Source: an uncultured Bacteroidia bacterium
GTDB taxonomy: Bacteria > Bacteroidota > Bacteroidia > Bacteroidales > UBA932
Assembly: GCA_902790635.1 (NCBI GenBank)
Contig: CADASN010000005.1
Location: 1-64,000, forward strand
Length of the DNA stretch: 64,000 nt
Reading direction: 5' to 3'
Within the stretch, counting starts at the first letter, position 1. The number at the start of each line of letters is the position of its first letter. The notes under the pieces are model-generated. The model was not told the DNA's origin. It saw only the letters and a program-made list of their open reading frames with translations, and did not search any database. This document shows, piece after piece, positions 26,689-35,829 of the stretch. The translations under genes were made by a program, and so were the position numbers.

Positions 26689-28050
26689 TCAGGCGAAGAA
26701 ATTGGTAATGAAGATGATGACGATGGCGAGCGGAGCGATGTAGCGGAGCAGGAACCAGAAGGCGTCGAAGACGGCGCAGTTGAAGCGGGCGGTGCCGCCG
26801 GCGGTGAACTCGTCGCGCACCACAGCCTTGTCCATCTTCCACCCGACGAACAGCACGAAGAGCAGGCCGCCGAAGGTCATCAGGAAGTTGGAAGTGAGCA
26901 TGTCGCAGAAGCTGAAGAGCGACAGGCCGAACAGTTTCAACTCCGCAAGCGGGCCGAAGGACAGCGAGCAGAGCGCCCCGAGCGTCCAGGTGCCGAGGAA
27001 GATCAGGGCCGTGGCCTTGCGGCGCGACAGTTTCCGCTGCTCCACCAGGTAGGCCACACCCACTTCATACATCGAGATGGCGGAGGTGAACGCCGCGCAG
27101 GCGATGGTCACGAAGAAAAGCACGGCCACAATGGCGCTGAGCGCGGGCGCCACAACACCCATCTTGGAGAAAATGTAGGGCAGGGTCTCGAAGATCAGGC
27201 CCGGACCGGCGCCCGGCTCGATCCCGGCGGCGAACACCGCGGGCATGATGGCGAAACCGGCGACCAGGGCAAACAACAGGTCGAACCCCACCGTCCCGAG
27301 CCCCGTAGCCAGGATATTCTCGTTCTTGCGGATATAAGAGGCGTAGGTCAGGATGGTCCCGACGCCCAGCGACAGCGAGAAGAAACTCTGCCCCATCGCC
27401 GCGGCGACGGCCGACGGCGTAATCTTGCTGAAGTCCGGCCGGACCAGGTAGTCCACACCCGCCGCGGCCCCCGGCAGGCTGAGCGAATAGACCATGATCA
27501 GCACGATCAGCACAAAGAGCAGGGGCATCGTGATCTTGTTGAATTTCTCGATGCCGGATTTCACGCCGGCGGACACAATCCAGGCGCAACCCAGCAGGAA
27601 CAGCGTGTGGCAGAGCAGCGGCCAGCCGGGCGAGGAGATGAAGGCGCCGTAGGCCGACGACACGGCTCCAATCTCCCCGGCGTGGAAGCCGGTGGTCAGG
27701 GACTGCCACAGATAGCCGAGGGACCAGCCGCCCACGACGCTGTAGTACGAGAGGATGATCAGGGGGGAGACCACGGTCAGCAGTCCGAGCCATTTCCACT
27801 TCGTGCCGGGCGCCAGCTTTTCCATCGCCCCGAAGGTTCCGGCATGCGTCCGGTGGCCGATCACGGCTTCGGCCAGGAAGATAGGCAGCGAGAGCAACAC
27901 GCAGGATATCAGGTAGATGATGATGAAAGCCGCCCCGCCCATCTGGCCGACCATGTACGGGAAACGCCAGATATTGCCCAGACCGATCGCCGAGCCCGCC
28001 AGGGCCAGGATGGCGGCGGAACGTCCGCCGAAATGTTCCCTCCTTGCCAT
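26689..28050 (-). CDS. Sodium-dependent transporter, NSS/SNF family (second of tandem pair)
   Basis: Inner-membrane symporter of 453 residues in the neurotransmitter:sodium symporter family (LeuT fold); bacterial members import amino acids with sodium. The N-terminal signature LALAGSAIGLGNIWRFPYMVGQMGG, with the unwound TM1 substrate/sodium site, is intact, and about 11-12 hydrophobic helices can be traced. The C-terminus is short. It starts three bases after the stop of the paralogous gene at 28054-29421; the two proteins are plainly related along their length and arose by tandem duplication. The amino acid carried is not predictable by eye. A 78-base gap follows before the nucleoside-hydrolase fusion gene. 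Confidence 0.93.
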   Translation of the reverse strand: MARREHFGGRSAAILALAGSAIGLGNIWRFPYMVGQMGGAAFIIIYLISCVLLSLPIFLAEAVIGHRTHAGTFGAMEKLAPGTKWKWLGLLTVVSPLIILSYYSVVGGWSLGYLWQSLTTGFHAGEIGAVSSAYGAFISSPGWPLLCHTLFLLGCAWIVSAGVKSGIEKFNKITMPLLFVLIVLIMVYSLSLPGAAAGVDYLVRPDFSKITPSAVAAAMGQSFFSLSLGVGTILTYASYIRKNENILATGLGTVGFDLLFALVAGFAIMPAVFAAGIEPGAGPGLIFETLPYIFSKMGVVAPALSAIVAVLFFVTIACAAFTSAISMYEVGVAYLVEQRKLSRRKATALIFLGTWTLGALCSLSFGPLAELKLFGLSLFSFCDMLTSNFLMTFGGLLFVLFVGWKMDKAVVRDEFTAGGTARFNCAVFDAFWFLLRYIAPLAIVIIFITNFFA

Positions 28051-28053
28051 CGG

Positions 28054-29421
28054 CTACAGCATGAAATTGGTGAAAAAGATGATGATCACGGCAATCGGCG
28101 CCACCCATTTGATCAGGAAATAGACCACCGGGAAGAGGCGCTCGTTGACCGGCAGGCTGCCGCCGTTGGTGAACTCGTCACGCACCACCCGGCGCGGAAG
28201 GATCCAGCCGACGAAGATGATGGACAGCAGGGCCATCACGAGGAGCAGGATGTTGGAGCACACCCAGTCGAAGAGGTCGAAGATGGTCATCCCGGCAATC
28301 TTCACGCCCGCCAGCGGGCCGAAAGACAGGGCGCAAAGCACCCCGAAGCCGCCGCAGATCACGAACAGCACCAGGCACGCCCGCAGACGGGACATCCCGG
28401 AGCGTTCCACAAGGAACGAAACGCCCACTTCCACCAGGGAAATGATGGAGGTCATCGCCGCCACGATGATGGCCAGGAAAAACAGGATGGCCACCACGGA
28501 ACTCACCACGGGCAACCCGGCCCCCATCTTGGCGAACACATAGGGGATGCTCTGGAAAATCAGGCCCGGACCGGCGCCCGGCTCGATGCCGGCGGCGAAG
28601 ACGGCCGGCATGATGGCGAAACCGGCCAGGATGGCGAAGAGCAGGTCGGACACGGCCGTGCCGCCGCTCGTCGTCAGGATGTTCTCCTCTTTGCTCACAT
28701 AGGAGCCGTAGGTGATGATCGCGCCCATGCCCAGGGACAGGGAATAGAAACTCTGCCCCATTGCAAACGCGAACGTTCGCGGTGTCAGTTCGCCCCAGTC
28801 CGGATGCAACAGGTAGCGGACGCCTTCTCCCGCACCCGGCAGGCTGACGGAATAGGTCAGGATCACGAGGATCAGTACAAACAGGACCGGCAGCGAGATC
28901 TTGCTGAACTTCTCGATGCCGGACTTGACGCCGCCGGCCACGACCGCCACGGTGATGCCCAGGAAGACCAGGTGCATGATGACCGGTGTCCAGGTCGAAG
29001 AGGCGAAAGACCCGAAGAAAGCGCTCGCCTCCCCGGGCGACATCCGCACGAAAGCCAGGCTGCAGGATTTGACGAAATACTCCACCGACCAGCCGCCGAT
29101 GACGCTGTAGTAGCAGGCGATGAGCGTGGGGATCAGGATGGTCAGGTAGCCGGCGCCCTTCCAGAAAGGGTGCTGACGCGACAGGCGCGCGAAAGCGTCG
29201 CGGGAATTGGTGTGGCTCCGGCGGCCGATCATCACTTCGGCCAGGAAGACCGGCAGCGAGATCAGCAGCGTAGCGACGACATAGACGACCACAAACGCAG
29301 CCCCACCGTGCTCTCCCACCATATAGGGGAAGCGCCAGATGTTGCCGAGGCCGATGGCGGAGCCCGCCATGGCCAGGATCACGGCCAAGCGGCCGCCGAA
29401 TTTTTCGCGTTTGTCAGCCAT
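28054..29421 (-). CDS. Sodium-dependent transporter, NSS/SNF family (first of tandem pair)
   Basis: Paralogue of the following gene, 455 residues, same LeuT-fold family. LAMAGSAIGLGNIWRFPYMVGEHGG marks TM1, and GMGAIITYGSYVSKEENI marks the TM6-TM7 region; about 11-12 helices are visible. It differs from its neighbour mostly in loops and in TM3-TM5, so the two may have different substrates. The gene lies 61 bases after folA; the gap holds a degenerate repeat-like hairpin. No TAnnTTTG element was seen for it, so transcription may run on from folA or start from a weaker promoter. Confidence 0.93.
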   Translation of the reverse strand: MADKREKFGGRLAVILAMAGSAIGLGNIWRFPYMVGEHGGAAFVVVYVVATLLISLPVFLAEVMIGRRSHTNSRDAFARLSRQHPFWKGAGYLTILIPTLIACYYSVIGGWSVEYFVKSCSLAFVRMSPGEASAFFGSFASSTWTPVIMHLVFLGITVAVVAGGVKSGIEKFSKISLPVLFVLILVILTYSVSLPGAGEGVRYLLHPDWGELTPRTFAFAMGQSFYSLSLGMGAIITYGSYVSKEENILTTSGGTAVSDLLFAILAGFAIMPAVFAAGIEPGAGPGLIFQSIPYVFAKMGAGLPVVSSVVAILFFLAIIVAAMTSIISLVEVGVSFLVERSGMSRLRACLVLFVICGGFGVLCALSFGPLAGVKIAGMTIFDLFDWVCSNILLLVMALLSIIFVGWILPRRVVRDEFTNGGSLPVNERLFPVVYFLIKWVAPIAVIIIFFTNFML

Positions 29422-29441
29422 TGTCTACAAACTAACCGTCT

Positions 29442-29468
29442 GATATCCCCGACTCCGTCGGGAATGAT
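29442..29468. repeat. Degenerate REP-type hairpin between folA and the transporter pair
   Basis: The stretch GATATCCCCGACTCCGTCGG plus the following GAATGATA resembles the dispersed Bacteroidota element GTCATTCCCGAgcGGAGTCGGGGAATC read in reverse. It contains a small perfect hairpin CCCGAC-TCC-GTCGGG (29448-29462). GGCGAATCT, also an end sequence of the element in the glycosyltransferase gene, follows shortly after. Confidence 0.5.
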
Positions 29469-29482
29469 AAAATAAGGCGAAT

Positions 29483-29974
29483 CTACCGCCTGACGTAAAC
29501 GACAAACTCAAAAGAGAGTCCGGTCGCTTCGTCCACCCGCATGCCCGAGCGGGACTCAACAGCCCAAATATCGGAATTAATTTCCGGAAAAAACGCGTCT
29601 GCGTCAGGAATCGTCGTATGAACGTGCGTGATATACAGGCGGTCCATCTCGTTGACAGCCTGCCGGTACACGGATGCGCCCCCCATCACGAAGCAGCGCT
29701 CCGCCGGTTCAGCGGCCGCGTACGCTTCTTCGAACGAGTTGACGCAGACGACCTCCTCCGGGATCGGATCCCACCCGAGGTTGAGGACGATGTTCTTGCG
29801 CCCCTTAAGGGGATGGAACGGCAGGGAGAAGTAGGTCGTGCGTCCCATGATGACGGGAAAACCCTTCGTCTTCTCCTTGAAATACTTCAGATCCTCGGAC
29901 AGGTGCCAGGGCAGCCCGCCCTTTACGCCGATGGCCAGGTTGTCGGCCACGGCTACGATGAGACATTTCTCCAT
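29483..29974 (-). CDS. folA: Dihydrofolate reductase
   Basis: Reduces dihydrofolate to tetrahydrofolate with NADPH; needed to recycle the dihydrofolate that ThyA produces. The 163-residue protein has IVAVADNLAIGVKGGLPWHLSEDLKYFKEKT with the active-site acid and the Pro-Trp pair, the NADPH-binding VIMGRTTYFSLP, and CFVMGGASVYRQAV. Length is typical. It lies one base after the thyA stop on the same strand; galM-thyA-folA form one tight run with the redox lipoprotein gene at its head. Confidence 0.97.
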   Translation of the reverse strand: MEKCLIVAVADNLAIGVKGGLPWHLSEDLKYFKEKTKGFPVIMGRTTYFSLPFHPLKGRKNIVLNLGWDPIPEEVVCVNSFEEAYAAAEPAERCFVMGGASVYRQAVNEMDRLYITHVHTTIPDADAFFPEINSDIWAVESRSGMRVDEATGLSFEFVVYVRR

Positions 29975-29975
29975 G

Positions 29976-30770
29976 TTATACTGCTACGGGTGCTTTAATC
30001 GCCGGCCAGGGGTCGTAGCCCTCCAGGGTGAAGTCCTCGTAGGTGAAGTCGAAGACGCTCTTCACCTCCGGGTTGAGCTTCATCACGGGCAGGGGACGCG
30101 GCTCCCGGGAGAGCTGCTCGCGGACCTGGTCGAAGTGGTTGAGGTAGATGTGCGTATCGCCCGTGGTGTGGATGAATTCGCCGGGCTGCAGGCCGCAGCC
30201 CTGGGCAATCATCATCGTCAGCAGGGCGTAGGAGGCGATGTTGAACGGGACACCGAGGAAAGTGTCCGCGCTGCGCTGGTAGAGCTGGCAGGACAGCCGC
30301 CCTTCCGCCACGTAGAACTGGAACAGGCAGTGGCAGGGCGGCAGGGCCATCCGGTCCACCTCGCCGGGATTCCACGCCGTGACGAGCAGGCGGCGGGAAT
30401 CCGGGTTGCGGCGGATCTGGTCGATCACCTGCGAGAGCTGGTCGATGCTCCGTCCGTCGGGAGCGGGCCAGCTGCGCCACTGGTGCCCGTACACGGGGCC
30501 CAGGTCGCCGTTCTCGTCGGCCCATTCGTCCCAGATGGTGACTTTGTGGTCCTGGAGATACTTGACGTTGGTGTCGCCGGCGATGAACCAGAGAAGCTCG
30601 TAGATAATGGACTTGAGGTGGACCTTCTTGGTGGTCAGCAGCGGGAACCCGGCCGCCAGGTCGAAGCGCATCTGGTGTCCGAAGATGCTCTTCGTCCCCA
30701 CGCCCGTGCGGTCATGCTTGACCACGCCGTGGTCCATGATCTCCTGCAGAAGGTCGAGGTACTGCTTCAT
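29976..30770 (-). CDS. thyA: Thymidylate synthase
   Basis: Makes dTMP from dUMP using methylene-tetrahydrofolate. At 264 residues it has the same length as E. coli ThyA, and the nucleophile falls at the same number, Cys146 in [11 protein letters not shown]. Other signatures are the phosphate-binding RTGVGT near the N-terminus, [14 protein letters not shown], and [16 protein letters not shown]. The frame is open upstream to 30884, but MKQYLDLLQ at 30770 is the standard N-terminus and lies five bases after the galM stop. Direct adjacency to folA is the common arrangement for this pair. Confidence 0.97.
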   Translation of the reverse strand: MKQYLDLLQEIMDHGVVKHDRTGVGTKSIFGHQMRFDLAAGFPLLTTKKVHLKSIIYELLWFIAGDTNVKYLQDHKVTIWDEWADENGDLGPVYGHQWRSWPAPDGRSIDQLSQVIDQIRRNPDSRRLLVTAWNPGEVDRMALPPCHCLFQFYVAEGRLSCQLYQRSADTFLGVPFNIASYALLTMMIAQGCGLQPGEFIHTTGDTHIYLNHFDQVREQLSREPRPLPVMKLNPEVKSVFDFTYEDFTLEGYDPWPAIKAPVAV

Positions 30771-30775
30771 CCCGC

Positions 30776-31819
30776 TTACTTGACGCCGAAGGCGAAAATG
30801 ATGGCCTCGTGGAAAACCTTGCCCGGCTTGAGAATCGTGGAAGGATAGGCCGGCTGGTTGGGGCTGTCCGGGAAGTGCTGGCACTCGAGGGCCACGGCGT
30901 CATAGTCGTGGTACACGCGTCCGCGCTTGCCGGCAGGGCAGCCGTTCAGCCAGTTGCCCGTATAGACCTGGATGCCCGGCTGGGTCGTGAAGACCTTGAG
31001 CGTACGGCCGCTCCGGTTGGACCAGAGCTCGGCCGCTTCCTGGAGCTGGCCGGGGAAGTAGCCGTCGATCACCCAGCAGGCGTCGTAACCCTTGCCGTAG
31101 TTCAGGGCGGGGAAGTCCTTCTTGATGTCGCGTCCGAGGGTCTTGCCCTTCCGGAAGTCCATCGGGGTACCGGCCACCGGATCCGGATCGCCCAGCGGGA
31201 TGAGGGTCGGGTCGGTCGGAAGGTATTTGGAAGCGTTCAGCTTCAGGAAATGCCGGAGGGCGGTACCGTGGCCGTTGAGGTTGAAATAGGCGTGGTTGGT
31301 GAGGTTCACCACCGTCTTGGCGTCGGACTTGGCGCTGAACGTGAGGCGGAGCTCGTTCTGCTCGCTCCACTCATAGCGTGCCACCACGACCAGGTTGCCC
31401 GGGTAGCCCATTTCGCCGTCGGCGGAGACATACTTGAACTCCACGCCGCCCTTGCGCTTGCGTGATTCCCAGACCTGGTTCTGGAAGCCTTCGGGGCCGC
31501 CGTGCAGGTGGTTGGGGCCGTTGTTGACCGGCAGGGTGTATTCCTTGCCGTCCAGGGTGAACTTGCCTTTCGCGATGCGGTTGGCGAAGCGCCCCGGGCA
31601 CTTGCCCGCACAGGGACCGTCGCCGAAGTAGCTTTCGGCCTTGCCGTAACCGAGGATCACGTCGGCAAGCTTGCCGTCGCGGTCGGGGACATTGACCGCC
31701 ACGATGGCGGCACCGAGGTTGCTGACCACGGCGGAGGCACCGCTCGCATTCGTCAGGATGTACTTGTAGATGGCCTTGCCATCGGGGGTCCTGCCCCAGA
31801 GTTTTCTGTTGATTGCCAT
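30776..31819 (-). CDS. galM: Aldose 1-epimerase (mutarotase)
   Basis: Interconverts alpha and beta anomers of aldoses in the cytoplasm. The 347-residue protein has the family's catalytic set: [10 protein letters not shown] (histidine), [12 protein letters not shown] (the proton-donor histidine) and [19 protein letters not shown] (the base glutamate). There is no signal peptide from the ATG at 31819 (MAINRKLWG); upstream in-frame residues overlap the preceding gene and are not used. It sits four bases after the redox lipoprotein gene and five before thyA. It could serve sugars released by the xylan locus nearby, though that link is only by proximity. Confidence 0.94.
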   Translation of the reverse strand: MAINRKLWGRTPDGKAIYKYILTNASGASAVVSNLGAAIVAVNVPDRDGKLADVILGYGKAESYFGDGPCAGKCPGRFANRIAKGKFTLDGKEYTLPVNNGPNHLHGGPEGFQNQVWESRKRKGGVEFKYVSADGEMGYPGNLVVVARYEWSEQNELRLTFSAKSDAKTVVNLTNHAYFNLNGHGTALRHFLKLNASKYLPTDPTLIPLGDPDPVAGTPMDFRKGKTLGRDIKKDFPALNYGKGYDACWVIDGYFPGQLQEAAELWSNRSGRTLKVFTTQPGIQVYTGNWLNGCPAGKRGRVYHDYDAVALECQHFPDSPNQPAYPSTILKPGKVFHEAIIFAFGVK

Positions 31820-31823
31820 AGAT

Positions 31824-32801
31824 TTATTGATTTTGTTGATTCTGCAGCCAGGAGACGACCCGCTCGGTGGGGGCATCTTTCATCAGGACGCGCTTGTCGC
31901 GGTCCAGCAGGTAGAGGGACGGGATCGCGCGGACGCAGTAGATCCGGTCGGAGCGGACGAGCCCGTCGGGATCGTAACCGCAGAGCCAGTTGCGCGGGTA
32001 GTTCGGCTCGTATTCGCGCCATTTGTCGATCTCCTCGTCGATATAGACGTTGACCACGGCGAGGGACTTGCGCGCGATCATGTCGTTGAAGCCGGGGACG
32101 GCCAGCAGGGTCTCGATGATCTCCTGGCAGGCATAGCACCCGGGATTGCTGAAGAAGAGCAGGGTCGTGCCCGCCTGGACTTCGTGCAGGCGGTGCGACC
32201 GGCCGCGGGCGTCCGTGAAACGGAAATCGGGCGCCACGGAGCCGACCGGGGTCAGGGCGCACATCCGGCTCTCATATTCGTAGCCGGGCCGGGCGGCTTC
32301 CCGCGTGAACGGAGAAGCAGCAAGACCCTCGACGTAAGGGAGATACAGGTCTTCGTCGCGCACCGGAGAATTGGGATCGTAGAGGTAGCGCGACACGATC
32401 TCCGCCATCAAGAGGAAGACGTGCGAGGACGTGTCCGCGGCCTGCCGGGCCTCAACCTGGGAGAAGAAGTGCCGCATCTTCTGCTGCGCCAGCGGGAGCG
32501 GAATCTGCCGGAGCACTTCCGCATAGGTCGCCACCTGCTTCTCGACCTCCGCATGGGAAACGCCCAGCACGGCACCTGTGTCGCAGGGGCCGTCGCCCGC
32601 AAGGAACTTGTCCCAGAAATGGTCCAGCAGGTAGTCCCGGCGCTCTTCCGGGTCGGTATAGACCGCCGGAATGTCCGGCAGCTGGAACGCGCGCAGTTGC
32701 CGCACGGCGGGTTGCTGCGGCTGTCCGCCGCCGCCCTGCCGGCATGCCGGCAGCGCCAGCGCCGCCGACAACAGAAGCCATATGAGCCCTCTCGTTTTCA
32801 T
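31824..32801 (-). CDS. Thioredoxin-fold lipoprotein, DUF5106-like
   Basis: Envelope lipoprotein of 325 residues with lipobox LPAC in the signal MKTRGLIWLLLSAALALPAC. The N-terminal half (RRDYLLDHFWDKFLAGDGPCDTG onward) is the helical DUF5106-type domain found in Bacteroidota, and the C-terminal half is thioredoxin-like: APDFRFTDARGRSHRLHEV, then LLFFSNPGCYACQEI with the redox pair CYAC, and AIPSLYLLDRDKRVLMKDA with the cis-proline. It probably shuttles electrons or repairs disulfides in the periplasm. It leads a run with galM, thyA and folA and has its own -7 element at 32820-32827. Confidence 0.85.
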   Translation of the reverse strand: MKTRGLIWLLLSAALALPACRQGGGGQPQQPAVRQLRAFQLPDIPAVYTDPEERRDYLLDHFWDKFLAGDGPCDTGAVLGVSHAEVEKQVATYAEVLRQIPLPLAQQKMRHFFSQVEARQAADTSSHVFLLMAEIVSRYLYDPNSPVRDEDLYLPYVEGLAASPFTREAARPGYEYESRMCALTPVGSVAPDFRFTDARGRSHRLHEVQAGTTLLFFSNPGCYACQEIIETLLAVPGFNDMIARKSLAVVNVYIDEEIDKWREYEPNYPRNWLCGYDPDGLVRSDRIYCVRAIPSLYLLDRDKRVLMKDAPTERVVSWLQNQQNQ

Positions 32802-32819
32802 CCAAACCCTAAAGATAAC

Positions 32820-32827
32820 CAAAAATA
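32820..32827 (-). promoter_or_regulatory. -7 promoter element of the thioredoxin-fold lipoprotein operon
   Basis: TATTTTTG on the minus strand, 18 bases before the ATG at 32801, within the 68-base gap after the outer-membrane protein gene. It separates the galM-thyA-folA unit from the xylan-locus unit upstream. Confidence 0.6.
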
Positions 32828-32869
32828 GGTTTATCTGCAAAAACCGGATCTGACCGAGGGGGCGGAGGG

Positions 32870-35812
32870 CTACATTTCGACGCTGAACACCAGCGACACA
32901 TTGTGCCGCTCCATGGGGAGATTCTTCTGAGCAAAAGCAGCAAACGAGGCTCCTCCGTTGTAATTGTAACTCACGCCGATGCGCGTCACGTAAGGAATCC
33001 AGAGGAGATTGCCCAGCACCGCGACCAGATCGGCCCCGGCACTGTAGAGATTGCCGCGTTCCTTCGCCGAAGAGAAGGCGTTGAAGTCTCCGTGCAAGGT
33101 CAGTTCGAAATTGCGCAGGTACGCGACCGGCCCCAGCAGCGCCCGGTCCACGGGCAGCAGCGGCAGCTTGTAGTCCAGCGACACGCGCTGCTGGTTGGCG
33201 TATGCGGCGAGGGCGCGGGTGACGGCGGCGGAATAGCCGCGCGGGGCCGCATTGGCGAAGCTCTCGCTGAACGTCCCTTCGTCGAAGCGGTGGGCGAGCA
33301 TCCAACTCCAGCGGAGCCCGTGCGTCTCGTGCAGGCCGGGCAGGTAGCCGTACAGGTAGGCATAGGCGCTCGGTGCGATCAGCCCAGGCTTCCAGCGGAA
33401 GCTGTAGCCGGCCTCGGCGCCGATACCCACACGCGGATAGACCCGGGAAGGCGGCGTACGCTGCATCGTGTAGCCCCGCAGGCTGAAGGTCGTGCGGTGC
33501 ATCGGGGACCCGTCTTCGTAGATATCATTGTTGAGGAGCAGGGTGGCCGTGGGGACGATGCCGCGCAGCCAGCCGCCGGAGGATAGGTTCCAGGGGATAT
33601 AGGTCCGCAGGTGTCCGGATACCGACAGGACCGGCCGGGACGTGTGCGGATTGGTGCGGGGCCGGTTCTTGAAGGAGGATGTCTTCTTCTCCTCGTCCCG
33701 TTCGATGTAGTAGCACAGGGCATCCCGGTCGCCGGCATCTATGCCGGCTTCGATCACCGGGTACAGCCCGGTATAGGTCAGCGTGGCGTGGGCGGAATGC
33801 CGCCAGGTCTTGTCAGCATAGGCGGCGTGGTAGCCCACGAAGCCGTAACCGGTGCCCAGGTCGTTCTGCCAGAAGGCGGTGGCGCCCAGACCGGCGTTCT
33901 GCATGACCGTCTCCATGGAGAGGTTGTCCACGGAATCGAAGGCGAAGTACAGCGGCAGCCAGGAATGGAAGCGGAACAGGTGCGCGAGCTTGCCGTAGGG
34001 CTGCGGGTCGCTGACTTCGACGGGCTCCGTCCGGTCGATGGCCTGCGGCTCTCCCGCTGCCAGCTCCTCCGCGAAAGGGAAGCGCGGCAGTTGTGAGAAA
34101 TCCGCCTCCTCCGGCCGCAGGTCGGACAGGGCCGTCTTGCGGATCAGCCGGCCCTCCGGCTGCAGGGCGGCATAGAACAGGGTGTCCCGTGCGATCTCGA
34201 AATCCGAAGCGCCGAAACGCGTGTCCGTGAGCCGCTGCGGAGCGGCACCGTCAGCCGGATTGAGCCGATAGAGCTCGTTCACCCCCGTGAGGTCACAGGT
34301 AAAATACAAATCGCCCCCTTCGGACCAGAGCTGCTTGATCTTGACGCGGGCGGGGGGCAGCACGGGCTGGAAATCCTCCACACGGTACAGTCCGAAACCC
34401 TCCTCCGTGATGGCGCTGGCATAGATCCGCCCGCCGGCCCAGGCGGTCTCCACGACCTGCATCCCGGCGGGAGCCTTCCACGCCTGCCGGACAGTACCGT
34501 CTTCTGCATCCAGCACCAGCACCCGGCTGGTACCGTCCACGGGATACTCCGATACGGAGAGAAGCGGTGCGTCCGGGGCTGCCGCCGGATGGAAATAGCG
34601 GGTCTTGCGGGTCAGCAGCCGGGAACGGCTGCCGTCGTACGCGCGGATCACGGAATACGACGCCATCGGCCAGCGGACATCCCGCATGATTTCGGACCAG
34701 TAGAGGCGGCCGGACACGGCATTGTACTGCGGCCGGGACACGGAGGCGCCGAGGAGTTCCAGCGGCGTCTCTTCCCCTGCCGGGGAAATGCGCACCAGCC
34801 GCGCCGGCTTCGTGATGCCCGTGCGGACGGCGTACAGATCCTCCCCGATGCCTTCCAGGCCGGTGTATTCCGTGAAACGGGACGGGACGGCGCTGACGGC
34901 GGTCGAAGGGATGAACGGCCCACGCGCAGCATCGTCGGCCTCCCAGTAGGCCAGGAGGCCGGAAGAGACTTCCGCGAAGGCTTCGCGGAAGGATTTGCCC
35001 GTGGCTTCGCGCACGGTCTTGTCCCAGTTGAGGAAGGCCACCCCGCCGTGGTCCGTGATGCGCTGGTAGTAGCGGGCGGTCAGGTCCGGCACGCCGTAGT
35101 GCGCCCGGATGCCGCCGAGGGCGAGATACCCCGCCCGGTAGTAGTCTGGCGTGTACCAGCGTTGCGAACCATAGCGCCAGCGCCAGTAATCCCGGAAATC
35201 GCCTGCGGCGAAACTCACGCGATAATATTCGAGGAAATCGGCTGTCCGGCCGCGTCCGGCCGCCGTCAGCGCCGTCTCCGCCGCCACGGCATCGCCTTCG
35301 AAGAAGGCCGGACCGCAATAGACGGCCGCCAGGCCGCCCGGCACCAGTTGCCCGCCGAGCACATTCAGCCAGCGGAAGGGCTTCTGGGCGCCGAACTGCA
35401 TCTGCGCGATATGCCGCGACTCATGGACGGCAAGCTGCAGCATCCAGGGCGTCGGCTCCGGCGCGAAGGGATCCGGGACGGTCAGCAGTTCCAGCCGTCG
35501 CGGCGTCCAGGTCACCTGGCCGTTGGAATGGGCGGTCTCGGTATGCAGGACCACCGGCATCTTGCCGCTGTAGGCGGCATTCGGCCGCGCACCGAGGCTC
35601 CGCCCCACGGGAGAGGCCGCCTGCTCCAGCGCAACGGCGTACGCTCGGGCCAGCGAATCCAGTCCGCGGGGATACACCACCCGGTAGGTTGCCGTCTCGA
35701 GGCTGTTCCAGCGCAGGCCGCCCGGATCCGCCCCCATCGTATAGAACTGGGCGGCGGCGGGCAGCGCAGAGCACAGCAGCGTCAGCAGCAGTATGACCCC
35801 TCTCCGGGACAT
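32870..35812 (-). CDS. Outer-membrane protein with gluzincin-like metallopeptidase domain, beta-propeller and beta-barrel
   Basis: Protein of 980 residues with a signal peptide (about 1-21, ending PAAAQ). Residues about 30-290 look like a zinc metallopeptidase: VHESRHIAQM gives HExxH at 130-134, and FFEGDAVAAE about 40 residues later offers the third ligand. About 300-590 are repeated four-stranded blades (GEDLYAVRTG..., GRLYWSEI..., GDLYFTCDL...) of a TolB-like propeller. About 600-980 alternate in amphipathic strands to the C-terminus FSVEM, as in outer-membrane barrels. It follows the GDSL gene by 17 bases, so it belongs to the GH67 transcription unit. A role in the xylan locus is inferred from position; the substrate is unknown. 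DRTEPVEVS before the barrel may be repeat-encoded. Confidence 0.8.
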   Translation of the reverse strand: MSRRGVILLLTLLCSALPAAAQFYTMGADPGGLRWNSLETATYRVVYPRGLDSLARAYAVALEQAASPVGRSLGARPNAAYSGKMPVVLHTETAHSNGQVTWTPRRLELLTVPDPFAPEPTPWMLQLAVHESRHIAQMQFGAQKPFRWLNVLGGQLVPGGLAAVYCGPAFFEGDAVAAETALTAAGRGRTADFLEYYRVSFAAGDFRDYWRWRYGSQRWYTPDYYRAGYLALGGIRAHYGVPDLTARYYQRITDHGGVAFLNWDKTVREATGKSFREAFAEVSSGLLAYWEADDAARGPFIPSTAVSAVPSRFTEYTGLEGIGEDLYAVRTGITKPARLVRISPAGEETPLELLGASVSRPQYNAVSGRLYWSEIMRDVRWPMASYSVIRAYDGSRSRLLTRKTRYFHPAAAPDAPLLSVSEYPVDGTSRVLVLDAEDGTVRQAWKAPAGMQVVETAWAGGRIYASAITEEGFGLYRVEDFQPVLPPARVKIKQLWSEGGDLYFTCDLTGVNELYRLNPADGAAPQRLTDTRFGASDFEIARDTLFYAALQPEGRLIRKTALSDLRPEEADFSQLPRFPFAEELAAGEPQAIDRTEPVEVSDPQPYGKLAHLFRFHSWLPLYFAFDSVDNLSMETVMQNAGLGATAFWQNDLGTGYGFVGYHAAYADKTWRHSAHATLTYTGLYPVIEAGIDAGDRDALCYYIERDEEKKTSSFKNRPRTNPHTSRPVLSVSGHLRTYIPWNLSSGGWLRGIVPTATLLLNNDIYEDGSPMHRTTFSLRGYTMQRTPPSRVYPRVGIGAEAGYSFRWKPGLIAPSAYAYLYGYLPGLHETHGLRWSWMLAHRFDEGTFSESFANAAPRGYSAAVTRALAAYANQQRVSLDYKLPLLPVDRALLGPVAYLRNFELTLHGDFNAFSSAKERGNLYSAGADLVAVLGNLLWIPYVTRIGVSYNYNGGASFAAFAQKNLPMERHNVSLVFSVEM

Positions 35813-35829
35813 GGATTCCCCTTCTCAGA

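Noticed and set aside
25012-29475. A 1,487-codon open frame on the plus strand running across four genes
   Set aside because: It is exactly antisense to the two transporter genes and the nucleoside-hydrolase fusion. Its product is a low-complexity run of charged residues, as expected from the complement of membrane-protein codons in GC-rich DNA, and it has no promoter or family motif.
34969-34991. Palindrome CTTCCGCGAAG-G-CTTCGCGGAAG in the outer-membrane protein gene
   Set aside because: The arms are only 11 bases and encode an ordinary SFREAFAEV helix with common codons, so chance in GC-rich coding sequence is enough.
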